64,000 bases of DNA from Antedon mediterranea (lineage: Eukaryota > Echinodermata > Crinoidea > Comatulida > Antedonidae), in the NCBI RefSeq assembly GCF_964355755.1, contig NC_092672.1, positions 11,838,501-11,902,500 of the forward strand. The letters are read 5' to 3'. Of this stretch, positions 11,801 to 24,673 are shown piece after piece. Both the position numbers and the translations under genes were made by a program. How positions within the stretch are numbered: position 1 is the stretch's first letter; each line of letters begins with the position of its first letter. Below the pieces are notes generated by a model. It was given only the letters and a program-made list of their open reading frames with translations. It had not been told where the DNA came from and did not search any database.

Positions 11801-13266
11801 AGAACTTCGATATGAGTCCATCGGCGTCATGTGTTCAGACAACGTGATATTATAGGCAGCTTTATATAAACCTTTTACGTGAAGATAAAACAGAATTAAC
11901 ATTATTGTAGATCGATAAATGGGTACATGAATAGTTCTTTCGTTTCATGTTCTTCAACCGGCCAGAACACAACGTGTTTTGGTAGTTTCTATTTCAACTA
12001 TACCTGTTAGGTGCCTACTGTTCGTTCTATGTTATGGCACTGCGCTGCATATACCAGCGAATTATTCAAGAGATAACATAATTCAAACAAACAGTTTAAT
12101 ATTATTTCCAATATACATATCTAAACCCTTATATGTGAAGTAGTGAAATAATGTAAAGTGAAATGATTAATATTCATAGACTCTTCCCTGATGTGATTGG
12201 TCAATGCGGCCACGGTACGATATCTTGTTTTTTGTTGGTTTTTTTTTGTTTGTAAAGAATTCATTATGAAAAAAAGTATGTTCTTATTTTATTATTGTAT
12301 TCATGGAAATTACGATTATGTCTATATTACTAAATATTAGCGTGTGTTGTTGTTTTTATTATTGTTCAGACTATGTTTACTATCGTATATACGATAATCC
12401 TTCCAATATAACTCAGTATTGTGCATTGGGAAAATATAATGCTCATCATTACAAGAATGCTATTATTAATAATAATAAAATGACTACTTTTCTATTAAAC
12501 AATGCGAAACCAAAATTAGCTAAAGCCGAAAGTACGTGCTAAACTGCATCCAGGCAAGCTGAAAACCAGCGTTAGATCTCAGGACTGAGGAACTTAACGC
12601 TGAATATTAAGCATTCCCGAGCAATGAGACGTGTCGACTGTAATCCCAGGTTTCTGATGAAGACCTATTAATTATTACTCTAATGGTATCATTTCTATTC
12701 TTGTGCGACCCCCGGTGATTTTGCATAATTTAAACGCATAATTTGGAATAAGACTGATCCTAATGATCATTAATTCTGAGGTAGATTATATCCATCCGAT
12801 TATATTGGCATCTACTTTTTTCGTTTCCTTATTGTTGCAAATTATAGAAAGTTCTAAATATATGATTATAACCAAGAACATTTTTTTCATCAAAATCATC
12901 TCTTGGAAATATATATTTATTGATAATACTGTTATTTTTAATTCAATATTAGATCATTGTTTAAATATAATATTATTAAAAAACAAGGTTGTTCGGCATT
13001 TATGAACACAATGTTTTAATGTAGTTGATTAATGTCATTTAAAAAAAAACACTAATACAAAAACGGGGATTGAAACATTCACGTTTTTTTTTATTTTGTT
13101 GCGATGTAGTGAAAGCAAGTTAAGTTATTAATATTTTAGTCGTATCCTAGTTATTATAACACTCTCGGTTCAACAAAGACCAAATTACATTACAACAATT
13201 ATCTTTAGAACTAAGGGAGTGCTTTTAAAACATTACAGAGTGTATGTTATCAATGTCGTTCACCTT
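8818..13266. other. Long gene-poor stretch
   Basis: Several frames stay open for 60-115 codons (for example 9238-9585 minus and 9698-9958 plus). None has domain character, biased codon use or splice context I can support. A GAT/AAT-rich simple repeat lies at about 10768-10870. Nothing else was recognised. Confidence 0.5.
10768..10870. repeat. GAT/GACGAT simple repeat
   Basis: Imperfect run of GATGAT, GACGATGAT and GATAATAAT words over about 100 bp. It is a decayed trinucleotide microsatellite. Confidence 0.75.
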
Positions 13267-13614
13267 AAAGCTAGGTTCACACTGGAACGCAACACAAGGA
13301 CTTATATGCAACGCCTTTGACGTAACCGTGTCGTATGAACATAACCTTGCGTGTCACAAGTGGAAACCTACGACGTAATAAGAACGGTGTCGTAGATGCT
13401 TTTCAGCAACTGTTTCTCCTTTGTGTACGTCGCAACTCGTAAAACCTGGTTCCCAATTAGACGTCAAGCAAGGACGCGTAAACGTACCGCAAGTAATCTG
13501 ACCAATCACGACACAATGGTCTACATCCGAACTGTCGATGGTTGATTAGTCAAATAACCCGCGTTTACACCACCTATACATCGTTAGGTTGCTTCCAAGT
13601 GGGAACCAAGATTT
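13267..13614. mobile_element. MITE family 2 with 27-bp imperfect TIRs
   Basis: The left end (AAAGCTAGGTTCACACTGG...GCAAC) and the reverse complement of the right end (AAATCTTGGTTCCCACTTGG...GCAAC) agree at about 22 of 27 positions. Inside, TGACCAATCACGAC, CATCCGAACTGTCG and a second TGGTTCCCA word occur. Interior similarity to 20870-20955 (CATCCGAACAGTCG, ATTGGTCAA) suggests a second, partial copy there. There is no coding content. Confidence 0.75.
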
Positions 13615-14102
13615 CGAGGAGGATGTGAATTGATGAACAGTATTTTCTCACGTAGCGTAACGTCAACAAGCTTACATGCATTCGATCCAGTTCAGAGTCT
13701 CTCCTTCAATAATAATTGTTTAAAACTAATTGTGACAGTTTGAACTTTAAGCTAACCAATTATTTAACGAGTATGAATAAAATACTAATGCTACTATTTT
13801 AGTTGTGGATATTAATCAATAATATTATGCAATTTTAATAACGAGTTTCTTCTCCTGTACGGTCAATGTTCGTGCTTTAGGGCACTAGTAATATCTACAC
13901 AGAGTATGTCTACTTCATGGAGGAAATGTCATGGTTGGGACCTACTATTCAGTTATTTTTTATGAAACTATTAATCATAGTTTGAATCTACTGCTTTAGT
14001 TGTTTGTTCAATGTATACTATGTTATCTCTATTTTATCTGTTTTGTTACTTATCTGACTACTCCAAAACAAGTTTGTCGAAGAGCACGTCCCCTCTGCCC
14101 AC

Positions 14103-14318
14103 TAATTTGGGATTTAATCGGCAATTATTAGTAAAACAAAATATATGGTTTCAAATACAAGCAAGGGAGTGTATTTATGTTCGTTTTAATCACTGTATTA
14201 CTAACATATTGATGTGTATTAATTACATTAATTAAAACGAACATAAATACACTCCCTTGCTTGTATTTGAAACCATATATTTTGTTTTACTAATAATTGC
14301 CGATTAAATCCCAAATTA
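14103..14318. repeat. Perfect 88-bp inverted repeat, 40-bp loop
   Basis: Arms 14103-14190 and 14231-14318 are exact reverse complements over 88 bp, separated by 40 bp. The flanks diverge at once on both sides. A transcript would form a long perfect hairpin. The arm has no mobile-element hallmarks I recognise. A frame open through the left arm (14011-14235) is not convincing as a gene. Confidence 0.95.
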
Positions 14319-15465
14319 CCGCTATATGTTTTAAAGGACAACATTTTTATTCATCTCCTTGTGGCCATCAAAGGCTGCACTAACATGATGATTAAATATA
14401 TAGGTCTAACTAAATAATAATTCAATACGGAAAATCTGTACACTGTTATATACCTTCAACAAACAATCATCTAAAATGTATGATAATTATATTTTTCTTA
14501 TGAAAACAATGTCAAATTTACTATTTTAAAATCATCGTTAAATCGTGTTCTCTATTAATATCTGTTTAAGCTAATTTGAAACACGATATCAAATGCCATT
14601 GCGAGTATCTGAGTACATTTAAATATTTGAATATGAATTGAAAATACTATGGTAATATTATTTTAGAACGAAATCGTTGCATTCGAAATGATTTAGCACA
14701 ATAGCATGGTTAGCTAATAAAACAAGCCAGCTTATCGTTTAATATTTTGAATAACAATGGGTCGTCTAAAATCGTTCAGTTTCAAAATCACTACAACTTG
14801 TTTAAAAATCATATCGACATTTTAAAATGCAAGCGAGTGAACGCGTCGGATTTAAAAAAAAGTAAATGGTTCCCCTGCTGCGTGCGAAACAAAGACAATG
14901 ATGAGAAATTATTGACTAAACACAGACTGCCTTTTAATTTGCTGTTACCGGCTTCCAAAGACATTAGCTGACGGACCAATTAACAGTGCCTGGCCATGAT
15001 CAATCTATTCTGAAGCGTAAACCTCAATAACTATACGTACTAATTAAGTGTGAAATTGTCTTTCATAATCATAGCAACACAGTTAGGTAATTAGACCGCT
15101 GAGGGCAGCACGGTCATGGTGTTATTTCAAACATTTAAGTGTGTGTTTTTTAACACGTTTACTTGCGTATCAAATACCAGACACCATGTTTACGCCTAGT
15201 GAAAACTCCTATCCATGATGTCCTAGTTTGCCCGTGTATTATGCATGTTCATTTCCTGAGGGATTCTAACCACCTTTACAAAAATCAAAACAAAGGAATA
15301 CACAAAAGACCTGGAAACAATCAATTGTTTACCACAAAAAAAAAGGACAATAGGCCAAGAGAACTGACTTTGGTTATGATTTCATTATAGTGACGTTGTT
15401 CAGTTACAAATATGTAATTTAAAGGCATAATAGTTGAATATTAGAATATTATAATGAAGAACCAT
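14319..15465. other. Non-coding stretch, no gene seen
   Basis: Two frames of about 75 codons (14747-14971 and 15163-15390, plus) have no recognisable features and start in AT-rich DNA without coding signs. Nothing else was seen. Confidence 0.5.
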
Positions 15466-15828
15466 TGAAGATGTATTGTCCCTTTAAAAAACATGAAAAA
15501 TGAAAATTAATTAAGTCAGTCTTTGAATAGGTTATTTTGCAGTTTTATGAAAGTTAATCATTTGTGACAGAAAAAAAAAACAACACGAAAACAAATAATG
15601 TTTTCATTTAAACAATGACAAAATAAAGGTTAAATTCAACTAAAACCAATGGCTGTCAGCCAATTGACGAGTTTTGCATTAAATTACATATCTTTTCAGG
15701 TAATTTTTTTTTTAATCCAATTTTGTTCAAAGTCGATAACTATTATGTAACATTATAACAGCATATTCAACACTATTCAACTCAAGATTTTTAAGAATTT
15801 ATTTTTCAGGGGGACAATACACTTTTTA
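15466..15828. mobile_element. MITE family 3, copy 1
   Basis: The left end reads GAAGATGTATTGTCCCTTT...AAAAATGAAAATT. The right end, reverse-complemented, reads AAAAAGTGTATTGTCCCCCTG followed by AAAAATAAAT. These are imperfect inverted termini about 360 bp apart with an A/T-rich interior. Related pieces are at 17825-18110 and 24895-25200. Confidence 0.7.
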
Positions 15829-15954
15829 TTGAGTTTGTTGTAATTTCAAGACAATACAACATATGGCCTTGGAATAAACAAATGAATGAATATTGGTGAT
15901 GTACGAATAACAGAATTAAACGTTCGCCATATAGGCCTACCAAGCCTAGGTATA

Positions 15955-15989
15955 ACCATGGAGTAAAGAATAATTCTTTACTCCATGGT
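15955..15989. repeat. 35-bp hairpin palindrome
   Basis: Two 17-bp arms starting ACCATGGAGTAAAGAAT surround a single central A without mismatch. A third ACCATGG follows at about 15993. It is too short to classify. Confidence 0.85.
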
Positions 15990-16043
15990 ATAACCATGGT
16001 TTTCGTGCAGCCGGTAACATCCACCATTTAATTATATCAAATT

Positions 16044-16065
16044 CAATCAATCAATCAATCAATAA
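16044..16065. repeat. (TCAA)n microsatellite
   Basis: About five TCAA units, followed by AATTTATTT and an A-rich stretch. The pattern resembles the tail of a retroposed element, but no body was recognised. Confidence 0.7.
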
Positions 16066-17227
16066 ATTTATTTCTCAAATAAAAACAAAATACAGTTACA
16101 TTTTCTAGAAATAATAGATAATAAATGAGAAAAAGGGTACCCCACTGGAAGCTTAAGTTTTAAAATGTGGGGTCCAGGCAACATATTTAAAAATAAGGTA
16201 TTCGAATTCGAATGGTTACTGTATCTTAAATGAGTCTTGTAATTCAATTTCCTAGCGTGTTACTATTCACATTTTTGTTTATATTTAGTAGCTCGAAATC
16301 ACTTTCGAACTCATGTTTATCTAAAGAATTTAATGAAATATCAAACTCGGTCAGTCATCTCAATACTGGTGTTTATTGGAAACACTTTAATTAAGTTCCA
16401 GGCATCAACATCAAGTAGTAACTAAAAAATGTGACGCTTAATTATAAATAGATGATACACTCTGGATTGATGATAGTAGTGTATCATTTGTTTGTGTTTT
16501 GTTTTGTTTAGTAGGGTAGATGTGCGTATTTTACCATTAATACATTATCACTTACCAATTGAAATGTCTTCAGTATAAACAGCATTGATACGAAATGAAT
16601 AGATATGTCATAAGTGACTCGACTTGAATTGTCATCTTTTCTTGCTGTACATATCGCCTCTGTTGATTATTAACGCTAAGAATAAGAAATCTGTTTTTTT
16701 CTAATCATCGATTTATAATTTGTTTATTGTTATACGACACACTTATAGGCCTAGTGTTACATTCATTTAAATTAGTGAAATTACAATAATGTCCTTTATA
16801 GTATAATTTATTATGTTTTTATCTATCGATCTAAGCTACTTTTTTATTTGTCGGTGTATTTGTTTATATTTGTTTTATTAAACAAAAAAAGTGATGTGCA
16901 GTCCATTGCATTTAATATTTCATCCAAGGGGAAACACGAAATAATGTAATTCAGACACAAATTTATAATACACAACCGATACTAAGGCCTACACATGAAA
17001 TATCCCTTTAACCTGTAACATGAACAATGGCAATAACATTTTTACGATCCACCATACAGCAATTATGTTTTTTTTTTTTTGCCAACTTGATTGCTTAAGC
17101 AGCTGTGTGAAGATTCCGAACACAATTTTCCGTCATAGTTAACGATAAGCGAGTGGGACAGGGAGAAGCTGGGGATTGTTTACCTATAATATGTTGGTCC
17201 ATGGTTTATGCACCCGATTGTTTCATT
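16066..17227. other. Non-coding stretch, no gene seen
   Basis: AT-rich; includes a short CCCCAC...GTGGGG foldback near 16140-16175 and one TAGGCCTA word near 16747. No coding signal was seen. Confidence 0.5.
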
Positions 17228-17332
17228 TTTAGTGGCGTGCAACTCGAATCTACAGCTCACTATGTCCATCGGTTGATCGGATGGTCGGTCGGTTGAGCAC
17301 GCGACTGCAGCCATGTGTATGGCCTTGTTTAT
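17228..17332 (-). repeat. CCGA-rich dispersed repeat, copy 2
   Basis: Same order of blocks as the copy at 2541-2668, in the same orientation (GTGCAAC, CTCACTATGTC, GGTCGGTCGGTTGA, CGACTGCAGCC, ATGGCCTTGTTTA). Here the tetranucleotide run is short. Confidence 0.8.
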
Positions 17333-17824
17333 TAAACTTTTTTTAAGAGGGTGACTCAAAACAGCCGAGTCTGACATGCATGAGGCCCTCAACACTTAAA
17401 AAACAGTAACGATGCAAATACGAAACACAAGAAAGAGAATAACAAAACAAGGGGACAAAATAGACTAATAAAATGTATAAATTCAAAGGCAAATTACTGA
17501 TAAAATGAAATGCTGTAAATATATGAACATTTCGAAACCTCAAGGTTAGTGTATATAGCCATAACAGATTTAGGGGTGAGATAGTTTTTTAGTCGAAAAA
17601 TATTAAATAATGTTGAGTTTCAGATCCCGATGGGTATTGCATTCAGCAAAGACATACCTTAGGCCTATATAGAAAACTGTCCCTGAATGTTACAAGACGT
17701 GGAAAAGGAACAATGAAGTAACCTTTTTGGATTCGGTAGCTGTCACTAACTGTCAGTCATATAGAAACGAGTCAGCTTATGTTTATGTTATGTTGTGTAA
17801 TGTAATATACACACAGGTATACGC

Positions 17825-18110
17825 TTAAAGATGTATTGTCTCTTGAAACACAAAAAAATGAAGGTCAAAATATTCTAAATTTAAATTGGCCATATCAAAG
17901 TAATATTAAAGTTATTCACTTTAGGTAAAAAAAACGAGCCAACAACAAGTTTACGTAATTAACAGGTAAATTAATGTGTTTACATTACATGATGCTAATT
18001 ACAACTCGTCTCAAGTTTTATGATTATGCATACAGAGTAGCCAAACAAGCGCGTTGCATTATTAGACTAATTTTTGGTGAAAGTTAATAACTAGATACTT
18101 CAAAATGACC
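17825..18110. mobile_element. MITE family 3, partial copy 2
   Basis: Starts TTAAAGATGTATTGTCTCTTG followed by an A-rich run. It carries the interior TTATTCACTTTAGGTAAAAAA that also occurs at about 24980-25000 in copy 3. I could not find the right terminus, so the end coordinate is approximate. Confidence 0.6.
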
Positions 18111-19278
18111 CACTTTTTTTCGAAATCTTTATTTTTAATTTGTTTGGAATTAGTCTTTAACTTTTATGGTCCTATATTTGGACTTACATTGCAGCCTAAT
18201 CTAAAAATAAACTTATGAAAGAGTGAAGTTTTTTAATTCTTCATGGAGGAAGCACAGTATATTTCTAATTGTGTCGTGCAATTTCAATAACTGCGCAAAT
18301 TGTTTGCGGCATATATTTTAAGGGCCTGCAACAATTGGTCTGAGACAGGTTAAACCTTTATTTATATTACGGCACTATGTCTTCTTTTTACAAATAGTAA
18401 TTTTTATATTATATATTCTATATGTAATGTCTTATTCAATGTTTATTGTTTTCATACAGAATGAGAGGTCGTTGGCAAGAGAGCGACGACTGACCAAAAC
18501 CGATGGTATAAAAGAGCATGTGCCAAATAGCAAATCAGACAATAACCATCGAAACAATAACTACCAGGGCATTATATCATTGACCTATAATAGGTCTATA
18601 GTTGGAGGTTTGTGTGACAATGCAAAGGAGTCTTTGCAGTATATGTTTGTATATCTTTCTTATTTTGGATTAAACTAATATATTATCTACCTTAACATCG
18701 TAAAGTAACATTGTACGTAACATCGTAATATTTTATAAAGTCAAATTTATTAAACATTAAAAGTACATACATTAATAGGATATCTCAATATAGTAATCAA
18801 AACTTATAAGTATAAATTTACTTCAACTTAAAGTGATCGTGTTAACAGAGAGGGTATCTGATCAAAGAGGTCGAAAACCCACCCTCTCCGTTCTCAAAAT
18901 AGAATTGTGTTCCCAACCCAATTCTTGATTATTTTACATGAAAATGATTTAAGATTGTTTCATATCTCCCAATCAATTTGGTTCGTCATATATGAGTGAA
19001 TGTTCAGAATTGTTTGTTCACATAGTTATATATTAAATTAATTTAATCAAAACAGAACGGATGATAAAAATAAAAAAGATATTTAAATTATTACTGCCAG
19101 TGGAGATTCACTGCCAACACCCTACTGAATTGAATTTCCAAAGAAATCAAAGGCGTGTAATATGAAGTAACAAAATGTAATCCCATTCTATTGTAAAGAT
19201 TGATATAAAAAAAAACAAGACAACACCTGACATTGTCATACACCCACCGAACTCTATAACAATAGCACAGCCCATGAT
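18111..19278. other. Non-coding stretch, no gene seen
   Basis: One 83-codon frame (18427-18678, plus) has no recognisable features. Nothing else was seen. Confidence 0.5.
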
Positions 19279-19325
19279 GGGTGGGTATTGTCCTAGTGGT
19301 TATTGTCCTGGTGGGTATTGTCCTC
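19279..19325. repeat. 15-bp minisatellite (GGTTATTGTCCTGGT, three copies)
   Basis: Three tandem 15-bp units. They give a Gly-Tyr-Cys-Pro repeat in a plus-strand frame that runs to 19558. The repeat is a multiple of three, so the frame stays open by default and I do not call it a gene. Confidence 0.8.
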
Positions 19326-20046
19326 AGTCTAAATTTAACAACACGGATAAATTATTATTATTCTATATTCAGGCAAAATATACATTTTACAAATTAAGCA
19401 AATACGACACAAGAAGAAAATATAAAGTTATAGTAGGCCTACTAGCTGCCAGGAGAAAGCACAGAAGCAGCCTAAGCTATTGTCACCAATTAAGTGTGTA
19501 CCTCCAACCAGTAGCTAAGTATATTTATGGCTTTGGAATTAAAGCATCAGATGCGTAAGCGTTAATTAATGAAAATTAAGTTATGACAGAACTGTTTGCA
19601 ATTATAATCTATCTCTATTGATTTATTAAGATAAAAGTCGGCTTGTCTGTATATGTTAGTATTGATACCCACTAAATCTCATAATGCAATAGTTGGCCTA
19701 TCAGGTTTAATCCCAAAAGTATTTCCTAAGTAAAAGATGTCCTTTATTAACCACTTTCACACCTTAAATTGCAATTGTTTGAAGTGTGGTTAAAGTTATA
19801 ATAACATTCATCAATAATTGTACATAGGCCTACATTATATTTATTTTAATATGAATACTATATAAAAATGTTATAATATAACCCTTAAATCTTCTGATTT
19901 ATCATGATCGATCAGTTATTCTGTCACTCCATATGAACAAATTTGATGATTTATCAGGGGTTCGGATGTAGAAAATGTAAAGATTTACCTTTGGTATTCT
20001 ATAGATGACATAATATGGCGAGTGATTGTAATCTCGGATTGATTAC

Positions 20047-20259
20047 CTCACTTTCATTTTGAATATAATCCCCACAGGCGGGAATTACGGCATCTGTATT
20101 ATTGATAAAAAAATTAATAACAATACCATGCGTAATTTGAAATAAACCATGCACGACATCAATCAAATACCAAATCGCTGTTGTCAAAATATTTAATAAT
20201 GATTTTACAGTGTGGAAAAATTCGAATGTACGGTTAGCAATCTCGCTGTGAAACGCCAT
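20047..20259 (-). CDS. Candidate first coding exon of an unknown gene (weak)
   Basis: ATG at 20259 (minus) opens 71 codons that end exactly at a codon boundary with GAG followed by GTAATC, a plausible 5' splice site. The peptide has a hydrophobic centre (residues about 22-52: LLNILTTAIWYLIDVVHGL and following) and then ends in a more polar part with one Cys. Local base composition is less AT-rich than its surroundings. It faintly recalls the multi-span N-terminus of RNF26-type E3 ligases, but this is only an impression. No second exon was found to its left on the minus strand, so it may be chance. Confidence 0.25.
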
Positions 20260-20774
20260 TAGTGTATGTTACCTTAACGTTATAAAATCACAGATGTTGA
20301 TGATTTTAAGTAAGACATGATCACATTCATAATATCAATGTTAACAATCATAACTAACTATAAAGATGGAAACAGAACAATTCAATTCGTCGCACGCAAT
20401 CAAGCAATGCCGACAATTAGAAATGCCATAATTTCATAACATAGGACAGAACATGAATTTGAAATATGCTTACCAGGAAGCCGCCAATTTACGTTGTTAA
20501 TTATTACAATACAAAGTTCATACTCATGAAGATATGTTTATTAATCAAAACTGAACTCATATAAACTCATGATTGATACAACGCAATCTTATAAACGATA
20601 TAATTATATATAGTGTAGGGCCTAGCCATAAATAGTGAAACATAACGGTCCTAATCATTGGTTTTCGCTTTGATATTTGCTTTTTACATTTATTTTTGTT
20701 GGTGTTTTCCTTTGAGCACGGTCTTACTGAAAAACAACTTTTAGTTGAGTTAAGTATCCGTGATTAAATAAAGC

Positions 20775-20775
<1 letters not shown>

Positions 20776-20806
<31 letters not shown>
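20776..20806. repeat. (TTA)n microsatellite
   Basis: About ten uninterrupted TTA units. Confidence 0.95.
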
Positions 20807-20869
20807 TCGCTAGAAACTCAACTCAGAGACGTACGTAAGCGCAATTTAGATAATTAGACCAGGGAGTTG

Positions 20870-20955
20870 TTATTAACTCCCTGATTAGACCAATCAAAAG
20901 CGATGGACCATCCGAACAGTCGCCTGTGATTGGTCAACTCGCTTATGTTGCGCGT
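20870..20955. mobile_element. Fragment related to MITE family 2
   Basis: Shares GACCAATCA, a GGTC/GGAC..CATCCGAAC.GTCG core and TTGGTCAA with the interior of 13267-13614, in the same order. A small AGGGAGTTGTTATTAACTCCCT hairpin precedes it. Terminal repeats were not found. Confidence 0.5.
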
Positions 20956-21293
20956 GCATCATTGCGTTGTGAAAAGTGAGAACAAAACATTAGAGTTAGG
21001 TAAGTGCAGTACATAACCTAGTTTGTGTTGTAGATAGTTGTCATTCAAATCAACTAACATTTGGGCTAGTAGTTAGTTTCTCAAGCAGACTTAAGCTCAT
21101 GACGCCAATCTCCAGCAATGATAATGTGGCTAAGATACTGTTATCAAATTAATGTCAAATTGTTTCCATTTATTAAGCTAGTCTAGATAATTGTATTGTT
21201 CGTGTTTTTTAGGGCTATTAATAATAAACATACATCAGCAACGCACAAGATAGGAATATAAAACACACAATATACAAATTAACAAAATATCAA

Positions 21294-21438
21294 CTAGGCA
21301 TTATTAAAATGAGGGAATGCTTTAACCTTTTTCCAGCAGTTTGGAGTATTGGAGAGCCACTTTGATAGTGCTTGCACTGTTGGCAATCCACAGGGTACTC
21401 CATCCACACTTCGTTTGTTAATGTTGTTGTCTGTATAC
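21294..21438 (-). CDS. Candidate terminal exon of an unknown gene (weak)
   Basis: On the minus strand a strong 3' splice site (TTTATTCAATTTCCAG) at 21439 is followed by 145 bp of less AT-rich sequence. It can be read in two frames: one ends at TAG (21294-21296) and another at TGA (21290-21292). Neither peptide is recognised. Both contain a few Cys and Trp but no motif I can name. No upstream exon is identified. Confidence 0.25.
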
Positions 21439-21515
21439 CTGGAAATTGAATAAATAAATAAAATAAATAAATATTCATTTTTCTCCAAATAAAATAAGAA
21501 TAGCAACAATAACAA

Positions 21516-22706
21516 TAATAATATTTATTCTGTTTCTTCTAGAGATAGCCTCCTAAAATCTGCTAGCCGACAGAAACAATTTGAGCGCTTTTTCAAATAA
21601 TGGGATTGAACGTCCGAGATCCTATAGCGCTCATAAATGATATTGGTAATATACGGTGTTTATGACTCATTGTCATAAAGAATGCTCGGCTTTATTTGTT
21701 TTTATAAAACATTTGTATATTGTATTTTCGACTGCAATGCAAAAATAGCAAATAATATTAAATAACAGTATGCTGAATATAATGATAGCTTTAATCATTT
21801 TCTTATGACCGTTATAATTATCTGAAACTCTTATTGCGGGCGTTCTAAACATTGAATTGTTTTCCGTTTTGTTCTGTGTATTGTCTTGCTTGTGTGTATT
21901 AATTGGAATGTATCTATCCATTTTTTAAATTATGCATATATACAATAACCAAAACCGTTTTGACTGATTTAAAACAACATGAACGCTTTATGAAATTTAA
22001 AAAAGGATAATGAATATAAAAAACATTGAAAGTATCATTAAAACATGGAAAGATTTATAGGCCTATGCATTTTTGTTGATAATATTAATTCATTAGTGGG
22101 AATCGTCATTTCCCTTTTTAATAATAGTTTAGTTAATATTACATAAACAATGGTATGGTTTTTATATCTCAGCACATGTTTGATGTCTTCTTTCTAAAGG
22201 AAGCTTGTAGAAAATCCAGCAATTGTAAAGAATACTACGCAATCAGTGGTAAAGTGCTTTTGATATTAACGTAGTTATATTTGTTGCCGTAGATAATGTT
22301 GTTAATGGATGTAACGTTAACCCTAACTATCCCAAGTGTGTTTGTATTTATTAATCCTCATGTTATCAGTGTTTTCATCTAATTTCGTTCTGCTTGATTA
22401 GAAGTCCAGCTAACTACTGTGACATGGACCGTAACACGTTTTCGGAAAAGAACTAAATGGATTAAGTTTAAATACAAACATAAAAATAAAAACCCAAACA
22501 AGTTATATCTGTAATTGCCACACATTTGTTTATTTATATATTTATTTATTAAAACATATTGAGGCAGGATAACATAATTCAGAAACGAAAAGATCACAAA
22601 CTTTCTGTTTGTCAATATGGTCCTGCAATGAAACAACAGTAAACAAATAAATAGAACAAATATAACATCACATTGCTAACATGAATCGATCACAATTGTG
22701 TCGATA
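21516..22706. other. Non-coding stretch, no gene seen
   Basis: Frames at 21673-21921 and 22379-22636 (minus) stay open by chance in AT-rich DNA. No domain, splice or repeat signal was seen. Confidence 0.5.
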
Positions 22707-22845
22707 AAGCTCTGTCTACACTATCAAACTGTATAATGAAAAAAAAATGTGATGTCCCCATATATGGACATATTGATGTCATACCACTACAATATTTGGG
22801 CACATCACACTTGTTTTGTCGAACTAGTTTGATAGTGTAGAGTTT
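22707..22845. mobile_element. MITE family 1, copy 2 (about 139 bp)
   Basis: The left end AAGCTCTGTCTACACTATC is the same as in the copy at 4481. The right end, reverse-complemented, reads AAACTCTACACTATCAAACT, lacking a TGTC step. Interior words (ATGTGATGT, GGGCACATCACAC, TTTTGTC) match copy 1. Confidence 0.85.
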
Positions 22846-24543
22846 AAGTTATGTTTTAATACTATGAGTTTCACAACTAATACCCTATTCTAACATACAC
22901 ACATTTTACAAAATGGTGTAACACACTTCTATAGTAAATACGTATGAAATATAGAATCTCGAAACAATACGGTGGTAATCTCGGTGAGGCCTGTACATAG
23001 CAATATTGGCGCATAAGTACGTGCGTATCTACTGACTTGTTTTTACATGACGTTTATACCATGGCAGGCAGATAACACGGGAGATTCATGTAACAATTTG
23101 TTACAATTGAGGGGCACGTGTAAGTCTGGAATATGTGAAAAATATTAATACAATGTGAAAAGGCACTGCAATTGTTTCAGAAGAAATTCTGTGTATGAAA
23201 GTTGTCTATTGAAACAACATACGTAATATTTAGAAAATAATTTACTAAAATGTAGTATAGCATAATGTTAAATATAGCAGGTGTTGGATTTCTTAAACTG
23301 TTCCTTCTAGGCAAAGTATGATCATTATTCATTAGTATAATACATCTTTGGTACTTGACTTATAAACTCCGGGTAATTTTCACCTGTACACACTTTTACA
23401 ATCCTATAAATCATGTTTAGAACTATAGTCTGGTTAATATGCTATAGATTATAGCAATACAGATTATGTTTATTACGATCAATCGTTTTTATTATTTTTT
23501 GACATTTCGAAGGTTATATTTCATATAATTCGAAGAATTACAATATATAAAACAATATATCACTTTACGGATTACGGTACAGTTTTATAATTATCTCAGT
23601 ACCTTCCATTGAGATGATAAAGAAATGTGGGATAATGTATATAGATATTTTATTGTTAAGGATAATATGTTATACATTTTTTTAGTAAAAATGTTCAAGG
23701 ACTGGTTTGATTTTTGTTAGACAATTGTCATAATGCCGATGGCGCTTCAAATGAACGATGCTACTTGCACTTTGTACTGGTAAATCAACCAATAATATTG
23801 TTTTTTCCAACATAATCGGGAAAAATAATGCAAAGCTAATAATTCTGATATTATGTTGAATTTAATGGTTTATATAACGCCTAAATAGATTCCTGTTATT
23901 TGATTGGACGATTGCGTGTTACATGATAAGTAAATGTCATATCAATCGCTCCAGGTATCGCGGCGGTGTATTCCAATTTTTACCCGCTGAAGACCCTTAA
24001 CAATTAACACCATAAAAACAATGATTTCTAATAAAGCAGAGCTAAACAAAAGGAACAGAGAACACAATGACAAACATTGTTATTTAGTATTAGGGCTGGT
24101 ATTTATGAACCATCATTAAAAGGGCCATATTTGTTTACTATTGCTACAATTTAAGGTTGTTGTTGTTGTTTATTAAAATTACATGATATAAAATGAAATA
24201 ATTTGAAGAAGCACCATGGTTTTAAAGAAAATTTGCACTATGACATTTGCAATCTTAGTCTGATTTTATCGTAACCGAAGTTAAATTGATTTGTATATTT
24301 TTAGAAAAATACATTCTCAGTAAATCTGCCTGGATCTGTACTTTTAGGCATAATTATTGATGTACGGATAAAAATATTATGCGGTAACTAATACACATCG
24401 AGGTAAACATTAAGTTTTAAGAGCATTGAGTAGATATTGTAAATGTTAGTAATTGTGAAATTTCACGCCCTCTGTAATTAACATTTTAAGCATAGAGCAC
24501 TTAAGTGCAGTGCGTATCCAGGCAATCCATCACTACAACGCAT
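22846..24543. other. Non-coding stretch, no gene seen
   Basis: No ORF or repeat that I can support; AT-rich throughout. Confidence 0.5.
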
Positions 24544-24673
24544 ACGTCATTCATCCAGGTCAATGTTATTGCTTGCAGACTCTATTTGCTTTGTAAATGA
24601 CGAATATGTTTTACGTCACCCATCCAGGCCAGTGTTATTACTTACGAGCTTTAAATAAATCAAAATATGTACG
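24544..24673. repeat. Two-copy tandem duplication (about 65 bp unit)
   Basis: ACGTCATTCATCCAGG..AATGTTATTGCTT..(24544-24612) is followed directly by ACGTCACCCATCCAGG..AGTGTTATTACTT..(24613-24673). Each unit ends in AATATGT. Divergence is moderate. Confidence 0.7.

Noticed and set aside
19274-19558. 94-codon ORF beginning with Gly-Tyr-Cys-Pro repeats
   Set aside because: Its start is a 15-bp minisatellite and the rest has no coding character.
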